DNA of 64,000 nucleotides from Metapseudomonas boanensis (GCF_018704125.1 NZ_JAGTIS010000001.1:310001-374000), one strand, 5' to 3'; numbered from the stretch's first letter, positions 35,730-44,189 are shown. Program-made: numbers and translations. Notes: generated from the letters alone by a model not told the origin.

Positions 35730-35743
35730 CTACAGATCTGTAA
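35730..35743. promoter_or_regulatory. CopR-like box before the intact cupredoxin (CTACAGATCTGTAA)
   Basis: CTACAGATCTGTAA: the right arm is perfect and the left has one mismatch. Confidence 0.65.
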
Positions 35744-35758
35744 GGTTCGGCGAGGCCG

Positions 35759-35789
35759 CATGCCCCCGATAAGTGGCGCCGGGGGCATG
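35759..35789 (-). terminator. Stem-loop after the cupredoxin pseudogene
   Basis: CATGCCCCCG and CGGGGGCATG form a perfect ten-pair stem with an 11-base loop, 11 bases past the stop on the - strand. No long T run. Confidence 0.6.
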
Positions 35790-35799
35790 GGTCGTCGAC

Positions 35800-36360
35800 T
35801 CAACGCAAAACAAAGTCGCCCACCATTCCGGCCTGGTAGTGCCCCGGCAGGGTGCAGGCGAAGTTCAGGTTGGTGGCGTCGGTGAAAGTTCAGACGAATT
35901 CCTTGGTCGTACCGGGCTCAACCAGCACGGCATTCGGATCGTTGTGCTTCGCCTCTACAATTTCCGGATACCCGGGCGGGCTGGAGTCGCCAGGGCCCGT
36001 GTTGCGTTCTCGCCACACGATCGACTGCGCCTTGCCCGTTGGGGTCAGCGTGCCATCCTTGAGCGGGGCGGTCATCTCGCGTTGATGGTCGAGCTGGGAT
36101 GCGCGTTGGCCGATGTTGAACTCGTGAATCAATGCGCCCTCGTTCTTCAGCACAAAACGGACGGTCTCGCCCGGCATCACATCGATCGACTTTGTGCCGT
36201 AACTGATGTCATCCAGCTTGATGAAGACGGTACGGGTGGCGGGTGTGGCCGCGGATTGCCGAGGAGCACTGGAATCAGTGCCAGCCGAGTCGGCAAATAC
36301 GTGAGGCGTGCTGGCCAGCAGCAGCGCCGCGATCAGTGTCTTGGGACGGGAGCATTTCAT
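35800..36360 (-). pseudogene. Cupredoxin interrupted by an in-frame TGA
   Basis: A paralogue of the gene at 35111: signal peptide (LIAALLLASTPHVFA), RTVFIKLDDISYGTKSIDV, FVLKNEGALIHEFNIG, then PGTTKEFV followed by TGA (35890-35892). The paralogue has TTQELIWTF here, so the stop replaces Trp (TGG to TGA). Beyond it the frame goes on with TFTDATNLNFACTLPGHYQ and GMVGDFVLR to TGA at 35800-35802, containing the Cys, His and Met copper ligands. As written the product lacks three of four ligands. Read-through is possible but unsupported. Confidence 0.85.
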
Positions 36361-36431
36361 GATGAGACCTCGCTGGGATGGTTGAAAATCTCATGCAATT
36401 GCCCACTTCCTGTCGGGCGGCTTACCCCAAA

Positions 36432-36445
36432 CTACAAATGCGTCA
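36432..36445. promoter_or_regulatory. Weak CopR-like site before the broken cupredoxin
   Basis: CTACAAATGCGTCA matches the box with mismatches in both arms. The position, 72 bases before the start, equals that of the better site of the paralogue. Confidence 0.35.
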
Positions 36446-36450
36446 GCAAT

Positions 36451-36478
36451 AAAAAGTGCGGCGCCAAAGAGGCGCCGC
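36451..36478 (-). terminator. Terminator of the small copper protein gene at 36526
   Basis: GCGGCGCC-AAAGA-GGCGCCGC is a perfect eight-pair stem, followed on the - strand by a T run (AAAAA at 36451-36455). Confidence 0.85.
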
Positions 36479-36525
36479 TAGGCCAAAGGAGCAATCACGA
36501 AAGGCCTGGAAGATGGGGAAATTCT

Positions 36526-36885
36526 TTACGGATGACATTCTTTATCGGCCATCATCAGCTTGTGCTCGCGCATCATCTGCCCCAGGACGTCATCCACCAG
36601 CTTGTCATGCTGCTCCATCCAGGCGAGGTGCTCATCGGCCGTAATGCCGAGCTTGGGATGCTCGCTGTGGAGCTGGGTCATGATGTCGTCCAGCATCTTC
36701 ATGTGCTCTTTCATGTGCACATGCCGCTCGCCTGCAGGTGCCTTTTCCGCCTGAATTAGCACGGCCTCAGCCTTGTCACGCATCTGCTGGATACGTTCGA
36801 ACGCACGCTCACTTCCGCCTTCTGCCCAGACGGCAGAGGACAACAGTAGAGAACCAACCAGCAGCAGGGGTTTCAGTGATTTCAT
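36526..36885 (-). CDS. Small Met/His periplasmic protein, AEGG family, divergent from copR
   Basis: 119 residues. The signal peptide (PLLLVGSLLLSSAVWA) is followed by AEGGSERAFERIQQM, then a helical part rich in His and Met (HVHMKEHMKMLDDIM, HDKLVDDVLGQMMREHKLMM). The mature start matches those of the genes at 17404 and 28457. It is transcribed away from copR and shares the box between them. A copper-binding periplasmic role is likely from composition; PtrA-like regulation of other systems is a possibility. Confidence 0.78.
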   Translation of the reverse strand: MKSLKPLLLVGSLLLSSAVWAEGGSERAFERIQQMRDKAEAVLIQAEKAPAGERHVHMKEHMKMLDDIMTQLHSEHPKLGITADEHLAWMEQHDKLVDDVLGQMMREHKLMMADKECHP

Positions 36886-37015
36886 CGGGCAGTCTCCTTA
36901 CAGGAAGCGGTGGCCGGCGCCTCTACGTCATCTCAGCGAGAGCCGGGGGAACGTTTATGGAGCGCTCATGCTTGCACCCTAGACAACGCTCCCTGACAGA
37001 TGCCTGAAGCGAGGA

Positions 37016-37029
37016 TTACATTTTCGTAA
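37016..37029. promoter_or_regulatory. CopR-like box before copR (TTACATTTTCGTAA)
   Basis: Lies 67 bases before copR and 131 bases before the divergent small gene. The flank (CATGCTTGCACCCTAGACA) is repeated before the orphan regulator at about 9893. Confidence 0.75.
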
Positions 37030-37095
37030 GGTTGTGGTTGGGGACCATCTTTGCCTGCAAACTCACGACACCTGACTTTTTTGGATATGCCGCGC

Positions 37096-37779
37096 ATGAA
37101 ACTCCTGGTCGCTGAAGACGAACCCAAAACCGGTATCTACCTGCAACAGGGCCTTAGCGAGGCTGGCTTCAATGTGGACCGGGTCATGACGGGCACCGAT
37201 GCCCTTCAGCATGCGCTCAGTGAGTCCTATGACCTGTTGATCCTGGACGTGATGATGCCGGGGCTGGATGGGTGGGAAGTGCTGCGGATGGTTCGCGCCG
37301 CCGGGAAAGACGTTCCCGTACTGTTCCTGACCGCCCGGGACGGGGTCGATGACCGGGTGAAAGGGCTTGAGTTGGGCGCCGATGACTACCTAATCAAGCC
37401 CTTTGCGTTTTCCGAGCTCCTGGCGCGGGTCAGGACCCTTCTGCGCCGGGGCAACAGCGCACCGACCCAGGCGATCCTGCGAATTGCGGACCTGGAAATG
37501 GACCTGCTGAAGCGCCGCGCCATTCGCGGTGGCAAACGCATCGAGCTAACCGCCAAGGAATTCTCCTTGCTCGAACTGCTGATGCGCCGGCGCGGTGAGG
37601 TGCTGCCGAAATCGCTGATCGCCTCGCAGGTCTGGGATATGAACTTCGACAGCGATACCAATGTGATCGAGGTGGCTGTCCGCCGCCTGCGAGCGAAGAT
37701 CGATGATGACTTCGCGGTGAAGCTGATCCATACCGCCCGCGGCATGGGTTACATGCTTGATGGGCCGGACCCAGAATGA
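37096..37779 (+). CDS. copR: Copper response regulator CopR (OmpR/PhoB family)
   Basis: 227 residues from ATG 37096; ATG 37087 three codons upstream is also possible. The receiver domain has the acidic EDE (7-9), phospho-acceptor Asp51, Thr79 and Lys101. The winged-helix domain ends with [11 protein letters not shown]. Family members activate copA, cus and related promoters when the kinase senses periplasmic copper. ATGA overlap with copS. The box upstream indicates autoregulation. Confidence 0.93.
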   Translation: MKLLVAEDEPKTGIYLQQGLSEAGFNVDRVMTGTDALQHALSESYDLLILDVMMPGLDGWEVLRMVRAAGKDVPVLFLTARDGVDDRVKGLELGADDYLIKPFAFSELLARVRTLLRRGNSAPTQAILRIADLEMDLLKRRAIRGGKRIELTAKEFSLLELLMRRRGEVLPKSLIASQVWDMNFDSDTNVIEVAVRRLRAKIDDDFAVKLIHTARGMGYMLDGPDPE

Positions 37780-39158
37780 GGCATCTCTCCCTGACGGCGC
37801 GAATGAGCCTGATGTTCATGCTCGCTGTCACTGCCGTGTTGACGGTGGCCGGTCTTAGTTTCAACCACTTGAGCCAGCGCCATTTCAAGTCGCTGGATCG
37901 CCAGATCCTGGTGGAAAAACTGGAGTCGGCGCAAAGCATCCTGCAGGGGCTACCCAGCGTGACAGACTTCACCGAGCTGAAGCCGCAGCTCAGTGCGTTG
38001 CTGGGTGCCCACCGGGACCTTGCGGCGATCATTCTGGACAGCCATGGCAAGGTGCTGTTCGCGGAGCCGGCTATGGTGAATGTTCCCCAAGGTCTCCGCG
38101 TCAGGTCAGCCCCCACCATGTGGGAGTGGGAAGATCAGGAGTTCATGTATCGCGGCTTGACGGCTGAGCTCAACGTCCCGGGTCTGACGGCCCCATTGAC
38201 CCTGTTGTTAGTGCTGGACGTGACCCACCACATGGCCTTTTTTGAGGCCTTGCAGCGCTGGTTCATTATCGGCTTGATCATCAGCGCGCTGGTTAGCGCC
38301 GGACTGGGTTGGGTCGTCGCCCGCAGTGGCCTTCGCCCACTGCGACAAGTGACCCAGATGGCCGCATCGATGTCGGCCAGATCCCTCAAGGAACGCATTC
38401 CAATGGAGCCAGTGCCATTGGAACTGCAACAGTTGATGGCATCGTTCAACGCAATGTTGGCCCGGCTGGATGAGGCATTCATGCGACTCTCGAACTTCTC
38501 CGCGGATATCGCACACGAGCTGCGAACTCCGGTCAGCAACTTGATGACCCATACGGAAGTCGTGCTTTCCCGCAAACGCGACATCGGAGCGTATGAGGAA
38601 AACCTCTATTCGAACCTCGACGACCTCAAGCGCATGTCACGGATGATCGACGACATGCTGTTCCTGGCTAAGGCGGACAATGGTTTGATCGTTCCGCAGC
38701 GTGAGCGGATCGGTCTGGAGAAGATCGTCGGCAAGCTCTTCGAGTACTACCAGCTGATGGCGGATGAGCGGGAGATCACGCTCAAGCTTTCCGGATCGGG
38801 CAGTGCCCGCGGTGATGCGTTGATGTTGGATCGCGCCATTTCGAACTTGCTCTCCAATGCGCTGCGCTACACACCGCCGGGCAATGCCATTTCGGTGACG
38901 ATCACCCAGACCAGCGCGACGACCACCCTGAGTGTCGAGAACCCGGGCGACACCATTCCCGCCGAGCATCTCAAGCTTCTCTTTGACCGGTTCTATCGGG
39001 CTGACCCTGCGCGCCGCGAGGGCGCCCCCAGCAATGCCGGCTTGGGGTTGGCGATCACCCGGTCGATCGTCGAAGCGCACCGGGGGTGGATTTGGTGCAC
39101 CTCGGCGAACGGGCGTACGGCCTTTCACATGGAGTTTCCTCGGTCAGATGAGCCATAA
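37776..39158 (+). CDS. copS: Copper sensor histidine kinase CopS
   Basis: 460 residues. TM1 (10-30), a periplasmic sensor of about 130 residues, and TM2 (165-185) are followed by HAMP, then HisKA with phospho-acceptor His247 in [12 protein letters not shown]. The ATPase domain has [11 protein letters not shown] and [16 protein letters not shown]. In the heavy-metal sensor family the periplasmic loop binds Cu(I)/Cu(II) and controls phosphorylation of CopR. The gene is intact and overlaps copR by four bases. Confidence 0.93.
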   Translation: MRHLSLTARMSLMFMLAVTAVLTVAGLSFNHLSQRHFKSLDRQILVEKLESAQSILQGLPSVTDFTELKPQLSALLGAHRDLAAIILDSHGKVLFAEPAMVNVPQGLRVRSAPTMWEWEDQEFMYRGLTAELNVPGLTAPLTLLLVLDVTHHMAFFEALQRWFIIGLIISALVSAGLGWVVARSGLRPLRQVTQMAASMSARSLKERIPMEPVPLELQQLMASFNAMLARLDEAFMRLSNFSADIAHELRTPVSNLMTHTEVVLSRKRDIGAYEENLYSNLDDLKRMSRMIDDMLFLAKADNGLIVPQRERIGLEKIVGKLFEYYQLMADEREITLKLSGSGSARGDALMLDRAISNLLSNALRYTPPGNAISVTITQTSATTTLSVENPGDTIPAEHLKLLFDRFYRADPARREGAPSNAGLGLAITRSIVEAHRGWIWCTSANGRTAFHMEFPRSDEP

Positions 39159-39167
39159 GGAGTCAGA

Positions 39168-39461
39168 ATGACCAAAGAGCAACTGAGACCTGAACTGGAG
39201 GAGCAGGCTCGCAGCTTTGTGGAACGGGACTGTGCTGAGGTGGTGCTGTATGCCGCCCAGCGTAGGACTGATCAGCAACCCTGGCGAAAGAAGCCCAGCT
39301 TGCTCGATGAAGCGTTCCAAGCGGAGGTGCGGAAAAATTGCGAATCAGCAGGACGCGGCAAACTGAGGCGTCTTCGGAGTGAACGCCACGCAGGGTATCG
39401 GCTGGCGTGGCAAGGCCTGGATCTCACCAGGACTTGGCGTTTTTCTCGGGCAGGCGGGTAG
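39168..39461 (+). CDS. Small hypothetical protein after copS
   Basis: 97 residues behind a good AAGGAG site, nine bases after the copS stop. The first 50 residues are charged and helical (EQLRPELEEQARSFVERD) and coding-like. The rest is basic and overlaps the AraC-type gene by 83 bases, which suggests the true end may have been lost by a frameshift near 39335. No family recognised. Confidence 0.45.
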   Translation: MTKEQLRPELEEQARSFVERDCAEVVLYAAQRRTDQQPWRKKPSLLDEAFQAEVRKNCESAGRGKLRRLRSERHAGYRLAWQGLDLTRTWRFSRAGG

Positions 39462-40107
39462 CCAAGATTGGCATTGCCACATGGCCCACCAGATCACCAT
39501 CGGGTTAACCACCAATCTGACCGTTAGCACACCGGATATGAGCGTCACCGCACGTGCCGTCTGCATTCGAGCCGGCGTAGCTCATCGGGTCGAAGCGGTG
39601 GAGGTCATGTCGATCTACCTCGATGCGCTGTCCGCGGAGGCCCGTGCCCTTCATGCCGGAGCGGACCTCGCGGCCGTCGAGGTGCAAGACGTCGCCGCCC
39701 TGCAGGCCTTGCTGGAAACACCGGACCTCACTGCCCAAGACGTGCAGCAGTTGGTTTGCCATGTCCTTAACCTGAGCGTCACACCGGCCATTGATCCGCG
39801 GTTGCAGACGGTCCTCGTGGCCTTGCGCGCGTCGATGCATGGTCGACAGTACCTGGCCAGGCTGGTCCACCTTTCGCCGACCCGGTTTTCTCATTGGTTC
39901 GTTGAGCAGACCGGTTTGCCGCTGCGCAGCTACCGGAAATGGAGTCGCCTGGTCGCAGCACTGCAACACATTGCGGCTGGACGCAGCTTGACCGAAGCCG
40001 CCCATGCCGCCGGCTTCGCTGATGCCGCGCACTTTTCGCGGACCTTCCGCAATCTGTTTGGCCTCGATCCGACTTCGGCCCTGGGCCACGTCAGCCTGAG
40101 CAGCTGA
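39379..40107 (+). CDS. AraC-family transcriptional regulator
   Basis: 242 residues from a GTG start; a stop codon 15 bases upstream in frame rules out a longer protein. The N-terminal half is a small cupin-like effector region (PGLGVFLGQAGSQDWHCHMAHQ). Residues about 150-238 hold two helix-turn-helix units, YLARLVHLSPTRFSHWFVE and LTEAAHAAGFADAAHFSRTF. The neighbour, 74 bases on, is a sterol desaturase-like gene, a plausible target. The effector is unknown. Confidence 0.85.
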   Translation: MNATQGIGWRGKAWISPGLGVFLGQAGSQDWHCHMAHQITIGLTTNLTVSTPDMSVTARAVCIRAGVAHRVEAVEVMSIYLDALSAEARALHAGADLAAVEVQDVAALQALLETPDLTAQDVQQLVCHVLNLSVTPAIDPRLQTVLVALRASMHGRQYLARLVHLSPTRFSHWFVEQTGLPLRSYRKWSRLVAALQHIAAGRSLTEAAHAAGFADAAHFSRTFRNLFGLDPTSALGHVSLSS

Positions 40108-40181
40108 AGTCAGCTTTTTCGTTCAAGCGTGTCCCTGGCCGAGCGGTGCAGAGTGATAGTCACCGCATGGAGGGCTTCACG

Positions 40182-41075
40182 ATGGACAACTTCCTCAGGT
40201 TCATGATTCGTTGGTTCAGCTACCCGATCGCCTTTGGCGGCACTGCGGGTTGGATGATCTGGCTGCTTTACGGCGGCGTGCCTTACTGGCCCGCCACGCC
40301 CCTCATTGCCGCAGTGGGGATTGCTTTAGTGGCCATGCTGGAGCGCCTGCAGCCCTTTAGGGAACAGTGGCTAGAAGATCACCAGGACACCCTGACCGAC
40401 CTGCTGCATATGCTCGTAAACCTGTCCGTCATCCAATTCACCGCCACGGTGCTGGCTCGGCTGGGCGATTGGGTGCCTGACGCAGTCCGCGTCTTTCCAA
40501 CGGACCTGCCGCTGTGGTGCCAACTGCTTATCGTTGCGGCGATCCTGGACCTCAGTTTCTATGCCATGCACCGGCTTAGCCATCACGTGCCGTGGCTGTG
40601 GCGGCTGCATGCACCCCACCACAGTGCCGAACGACTCTACTGGATGAATGGCGAACGCCGTCATCCGCTGCATGCAGCGATCATGGCAGGGCCGGGGCTA
40701 CTCGTACTGTTCGCGATGGGGACACCGTCCGTGCTGGCGGCGACCTGGTTTGGCATCCTCACCGTGCATCTGGCCTTCCAGCACTCCAACCTCGACTACT
40801 CACTAGGCCGGCTGCGCAATGTGATTGGGGTGGCGGATACGCACCGCTGGCACCACAAACGTGAGTTCGAGGATGCGCAGGTCAACTTTGGCGAGTTTTT
40901 CCTGGTCTGGGATCACCTGTTCGGGACATTCTACGACAGCGCCGGCAGGCTCGGCGATGCTGAGGTAGGGCTGCGAGAGCGAGATTATCCGACAGGGTAT
41001 CGGGCTCAGCTGGCTGTCCCGTTCAGGCGCAGGAAGCAAGCGCAGGCGTGCCGCGCCAGTCGAACCGCCAGCTAG
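40182..41075 (+). CDS. Sterol desaturase / fatty acid hydroxylase family membrane protein
   Basis: 297 residues from ATG 40182 behind GGAGGG; an ATG at 40167 is less likely. About four membrane helices and the three di-iron histidine clusters of the family: HRLSHH (about 129), HAPHHSAERLYW (about 142) and HRWHH (about 224). Enzymes of this type hydroxylate or desaturate lipid chains using O2. Its place behind an AraC regulator at the edge of the copper island suggests a membrane-adaptation function, by inference. Confidence 0.87.
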   Translation: MDNFLRFMIRWFSYPIAFGGTAGWMIWLLYGGVPYWPATPLIAAVGIALVAMLERLQPFREQWLEDHQDTLTDLLHMLVNLSVIQFTATVLARLGDWVPDAVRVFPTDLPLWCQLLIVAAILDLSFYAMHRLSHHVPWLWRLHAPHHSAERLYWMNGERRHPLHAAIMAGPGLLVLFAMGTPSVLAATWFGILTVHLAFQHSNLDYSLGRLRNVIGVADTHRWHHKREFEDAQVNFGEFFLVWDHLFGTFYDSAGRLGDAEVGLRERDYPTGYRAQLAVPFRRRKQAQACRASRTAS

Positions 41076-41110
41076 TCCCACCCGTCAGAGTTCCAGGCGT
41101 GGAACTCACC

Positions 41111-41151
41111 GTCGCGCCATTTGTCGCTAGACTCACGACAAATGGCGCGAC
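41111..41151. promoter_or_regulatory. Perfect 16-bp inverted repeat upstream of truncated antitoxin
   Basis: GTCGCGCCATTTGTCG and CGACAAATGGCGCGAC flank CTAGACTCA. TAGACT in the spacer could be a -10 element. The repeat ends 13 bases before the start codon, next to the AGGAG ribosome site. This looks like an autoregulatory operator. Confidence 0.7.
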
Positions 41152-41164
41152 ACAGGAGTTTCAG

Positions 41165-41368
41165 ATGTCCACCAGCACGCTAGGACGGGAAAAAAGTGCC
41201 ATCGCGGAAGAACCTCTGCAGATCCTCCTCAAGGGGCAGGTCTCCCAAGACGACCGCATCGGTATCTTCGAGCTGACGGAGAAGGGCTTTTCGATCGAAG
41301 ACGTAGTAAGGCTTGTCGAATCGGTCGGGCTGTTCAAGAGCCAGGCTCGGCTCAACCCGCCGAGTTAA
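41165..41368 (+). pseudogene. Possible ParS/MbcA-type antitoxin, N-terminal fragment
   Basis: 67 residues behind an AGGAG site. EEPLQILLKGQVSQDDRIGIFELTEKGFSIEDVVRLVESVGLF (read in short blocks) resembles the first part of DUF2384 (Xre/MbcA/ParS) antitoxins, which normally run to about 150 residues with a RES-domain toxin behind. Here the frame stops at TAA 41366-41368 and an IS begins 110 bases on; no toxin gene remains. The assignment is by eye and should be treated as tentative. The strong operator in front supports an autoregulated antitoxin. Confidence 0.45.
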
Positions 41369-41480
41369 ATGGCCACCGCGACTGCCATCGGTTCCAGAGA
41401 CACGCCGGAATGGCGGCCTGTGCAGGCGCTCCAAAATCACGATGATGCCCCTGACCTGATCGGCGGCAGATTAGGAAGGC

Positions 41481-42340
41481 TAGGGGCTGCTGCCGTTTCA
41501 CATGGGTAACCAGAGGAAGGCACCAGCCATGGCCACCACACTTTCTTCATTTTTCTTGAGCTTGTCGAATCGCGATGCTACTGCCCGGTAGTGCTTCAAC
41601 CGGGCGAAGGCGTTCTCCACCAGGTGCCAATTGCGGCAAAGCCTTCTATCCAGATCCGCGTTGCCTTTCACGGAATTACGCTTTCTCGGGATTACGGCCT
41701 TGGCACCTTGTCGTTCCACCTGCTCCCGTATTTTCGCGCTGTCATGGCCCTTATCCGCGACGATGGTTTCTGCCGCCGGCAGCTTCGCAATCAAGGCGGA
41801 GGGCCTGGGTGCAGTCATTGATCTGTCCACCCGTGATTTCAAACTCGAGGGGCAGACCCTGAGCTTCCACCGCGAGGTGAATCTTGCTGGTATTGCCAGC
41901 TTGACTTTTCCGATCGCTTCATCGTTGCCACTGGCAGCACCTGCACTGTGCTGGTGAGCCTTGGCATAGCTGCCATCAAGGAAAGCCCATTCCAGGTCGG
42001 GCTCAACCACTAGCCTCTTGAAGACCTTGAGCCATGTGCCGGAAACCGACCATGCATTGAAGCGCTTGTAGACCTTGTTCCAGTTTCCGAACGCCTTGGG
42101 TAAGTCTCTCCAGGGGCACCCCGTCCGCATGCGATACAGCATGCCTTCCACGGTCATGCGTAGGTGACGCTAGCTGTAGATAGCTTTGTGCAGCAGAATT
42201 CCCCGCAGCTTCGACCAGAGCTCGTCACTGAGCAGTAATCGGGGCATTGCAAACTCGTGTTGTTACGGTGTGAGAGCTTGAACAATACGAATTTTCTATT
42301 TTATATCAATGGGTTAGCGCGAAAAGGCAGCAGTCCCTAG
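41481..42340 (-). mobile_element. IS5-family insertion sequence, decayed
   Basis: End repeats TAGGGGCTGCTGCC (left) and GGCAGCAGTCCCTA (right) match with one difference, flanked by CTAG at both ends (41480-41483 and 42337-42340). The transposase fills the inside. It sits 110 bases behind the antitoxin fragment and 10 bases from the stop of the phage repressor. Confidence 0.8.
41498..42247 (-). pseudogene. IS5-family transposase with nonsense and frameshift mutations
   Basis: Full frame would be 249 residues from ATG 42247 (MPRLLLSDELWSKLRG). Codon 26 is TAG (42170-42172) where the family has AAG. An ATG at 42157 restarts at MTVEGMLYRMRTGCPWRDLP. Near AAAA at about 41920 one base is missing, and near 41800 one C is extra. 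The two shifts cancel, leaving about 38 wrong residues between GNDEAIGK and LIAKLPAAETIVADKG. The DDE region is thus damaged. Confidence 0.8.
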
Positions 42341-42349
42341 CCGCTGCGC

Positions 42350-43042
42350 TTATGAAACTGCGGTGAATCGAGCGCTCTTCACGATGGCGCCAACGTACTG
42401 CACGGCGGCCACCTCATCCTCATGGATAAAGATTGGGTCGCAGTCGGCGTTGACGCTGTCGAATCGGTACTGCCCATCGCGGTAATAGATGAACTCCTTG
42501 ATCATGGCCCGGCCCTTGGTGGTCTTCACCAGGACCTCGTCGCCAGCGACATAGTTCTTGCTGGGCTCGACCAGGACGAACTCGTTGTTCTTGATCCTGG
42601 GATTCATGCTGTTGCCGACGACCCTCAGCCCGTAGGCATCCGGATCCGAGCTGTAGATGTTCAGGAACCCCACACTGTGCTCGACGGGGGACTCCATCGC
42701 CTCGAAGTAGCCTTCCGGGCCGAGCACGGCCTTGCCCACTACGGGAACGCTCCCTGTCATCACCGGTATCGGATTGCAGGAGTCGTTACTCTCTGGCTGG
42801 AGTGGTGTCGCTGGGGTGGGGCCTTCTCGCTCTGGCCCAGTTCCATTCGCTAGCCACTCAGCGCGAAAGCCGGTGGCCTTGGCCAGCGCAAACACGTTTT
42901 CCGCTTTCAAGGCTTTGGTATCGCCATTTATCCACTGAGTAATCGCGGACGGAGCGACTCCGCACTCGTCGGCAATCTCCCGCTTCCGCTTGCCTGAGAG
43001 CTGAATCGCCCGGCTGATTCGTTCGTTCTGGTGCATATCCAT
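42350..43042 (-). CDS. Phage CI-like repressor with S24 peptidase domain
   Basis: 230 residues. The N-terminal HTH is KRKREIADECGVAPSAITQWINGDT (read in two blocks), and the C-terminal S24/LexA-like domain has the catalytic Ser in VVGNSMNP and Lys in GRAMIKEF. It represses lytic genes of a lambda-like prophage and self-cleaves in response to RecA. The divergent Cro gene and operator repeats are next to it. Only this control region of the prophage remains in view, so it may act on other phages or have a host target. Confidence 0.88.
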   Translation of the reverse strand: MDMHQNERISRAIQLSGKRKREIADECGVAPSAITQWINGDTKALKAENVFALAKATGFRAEWLANGTGPEREGPTPATPLQPESNDSCNPIPVMTGSVPVVGKAVLGPEGYFEAMESPVEHSVGFLNIYSSDPDAYGLRVVGNSMNPRIKNNEFVLVEPSKNYVAGDEVLVKTTKGRAMIKEFIYYRDGQYRFDSVNADCDPIFIHEDEVAAVQYVGAIVKSARFTAVS

Positions 43043-43145
43043 AGCTTAAGCGAGCTTAATTTAAGCGTGCTGAATTGGCTATTCGTTCACTTGCGAGATT
43101 AATTTAAGTATGCTGAAATTTCGTTGTGTCCCAGAGGAGCTCTCC
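43043..43145. promoter_or_regulatory. Prophage operator region with 19-bp direct repeats
   Basis: TTAATTTAAGCGTGCTGAA (43056-43074) and TTAATTTAAGTATGCTGAA (43099-43117) differ at two positions and are 43 bases apart. An AGCTTAAGCGAGCTTAA element adjoins the repressor start. The layout is the usual operator set between divergent repressor and Cro genes. Confidence 0.75.
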
Positions 43146-43340
43146 ATGCGCACTCAAGATGCCGCCGACTACTTTGGCAATAAGAAAAAACTGGCGGAGG
43201 CCCTGCACATACAGCCGAGCGCCGTTACCCAGTGGGGCGAGGAAGTCCCGTGGGCGCGCCAGTACCAGATCGAAGTCCTGACCAGTGGAGCCCTGAAGGC
43301 GGGCCCGCAGCCCAAGACAGCCATGGATGATGCGCAGTGA
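43146..43340 (+). CDS. Cro-like phage repressor
   Basis: 64 residues from ATG 43146 with AGGAG upstream. The HTH reads DYFGNKKKLAEALHIQPSAVTQWG, the short-helix pattern of DNA-binding Cro proteins of Pseudomonas phages. It is divergent from the repressor gene and shares its operators. Confidence 0.8.
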   Translation: MRTQDAADYFGNKKKLAEALHIQPSAVTQWGEEVPWARQYQIEVLTSGALKAGPQPKTAMDDAQ

Positions 43341-43402
43341 CAGCCACTGCGCCTGATGCCCCCAATATTTGCCGCCAGTACGGCGAGTCAACGTGAGTAA
43401 GA

Positions 43403-43945
43403 ATGACGAACAAGAAGTCAGGCGACCGAGTTTTCACCTCGGCGACCCATAGCCCGGTAATTGCAGGGTTTCAGCAGCTCGTGAAGATCAAGGATGGAAC
43501 ATTCCCCTGGACGCAGATGGTGAGCCCCCGGGAAATGTACTTCGTGTACGACATGCTGGCGGCGGCTGAGGCCGACAAGGACTTCACCCTGACCCCGGCG
43601 CAGGGGCGGTTCGGCTTGAGAATTATCCACAAGCTGGAGTTGTCCCAAAGCCACTGGGCTGCTGATTCGGCGGCAGGACCCAAGACGGGCTCTGCATCGT
43701 CGAAGAAGGGCAAGGGGCTGTCGTCTCGTGCAGACGCAGTAGCCCGCCGGCAGGCTAAAAACCAGCTGAAGCGCGCGGGGGTGACGTGGACCAAGTCGAC
43801 TCCTTCCGACCTTGATCTGGTCGAGATGCTGTGTTCGATTGGGGCAATCGAGCAGTCCGTGCCGCGAGCGAAAGCTCGGGAGGCACTGATTGCTTGGAGC
43901 CAGTCCGCATCGGCGGCCATCAAGAAGGGGTTAGTTGCACAGTGA
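43403..43945 (+). CDS. Unrecognised phage-region protein
   Basis: 180 residues, no family recognised. The first 85 residues are compact (GFQQLVKIKDGTFPWTQMVSPREMYF in short reading), the middle is Ser/Lys-rich (SASSKKGKGLSSRADAVARRQ), and the end is helical. No signal peptide or membrane segment. It sits behind cro where replication or regulatory genes of a prophage are expected. Confidence 0.6.
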   Translation: MTNKKSGDRVFTSATHSPVIAGFQQLVKIKDGTFPWTQMVSPREMYFVYDMLAAAEADKDFTLTPAQGRFGLRIIHKLELSQSHWAADSAAGPKTGSASSKKGKGLSSRADAVARRQAKNQLKRAGVTWTKSTPSDLDLVEMLCSIGAIEQSVPRAKAREALIAWSQSASAAIKKGLVAQ

Positions 43946-44148
43946 ACAATTGGGCGGGGCTATGCCGGCGATCTCCAGTGGGGCAGCGGGTTGTTGCCTC
44001 TCTCGCAGCAGCCTATGCGTCCGCGAGTGGTTCGCCACAGGCAATAAGCCGTTCTCACGCGTCATTAGGGAGGAGTGCCACAGTCACTCAGGTGGATCCG
44101 GGATGTTCATTGGCGCTGCCTTGGTATGACTGGCCAGTCCAACAATGA
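43942..44148 (+). other. Ambiguous small reading frames overlapping the previous stop
   Basis: A GTG at 43942 overlaps the previous stop (GTGA) and gives 68 residues to 44148. Another frame, 43962-44129, gives about 55 residues ending WFATGNKPFSRVIREECHSH and GGSGMFIGAALV, with better G/C third-position use. Only one can be the gene; the choice cannot be made from sequence alone. Confidence 0.3.
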
Positions 44149-44189
44149 AACTGAACATTTATCGTCCGGGCCGGAGAGTTGGGTAAGCC

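Noticed and set aside
41180-41440. 86-codon - strand frame overlapping the antitoxin fragment
   Set aside because: No ribosome site or family; the + strand frame has AGGAG and an operator directly upstream.
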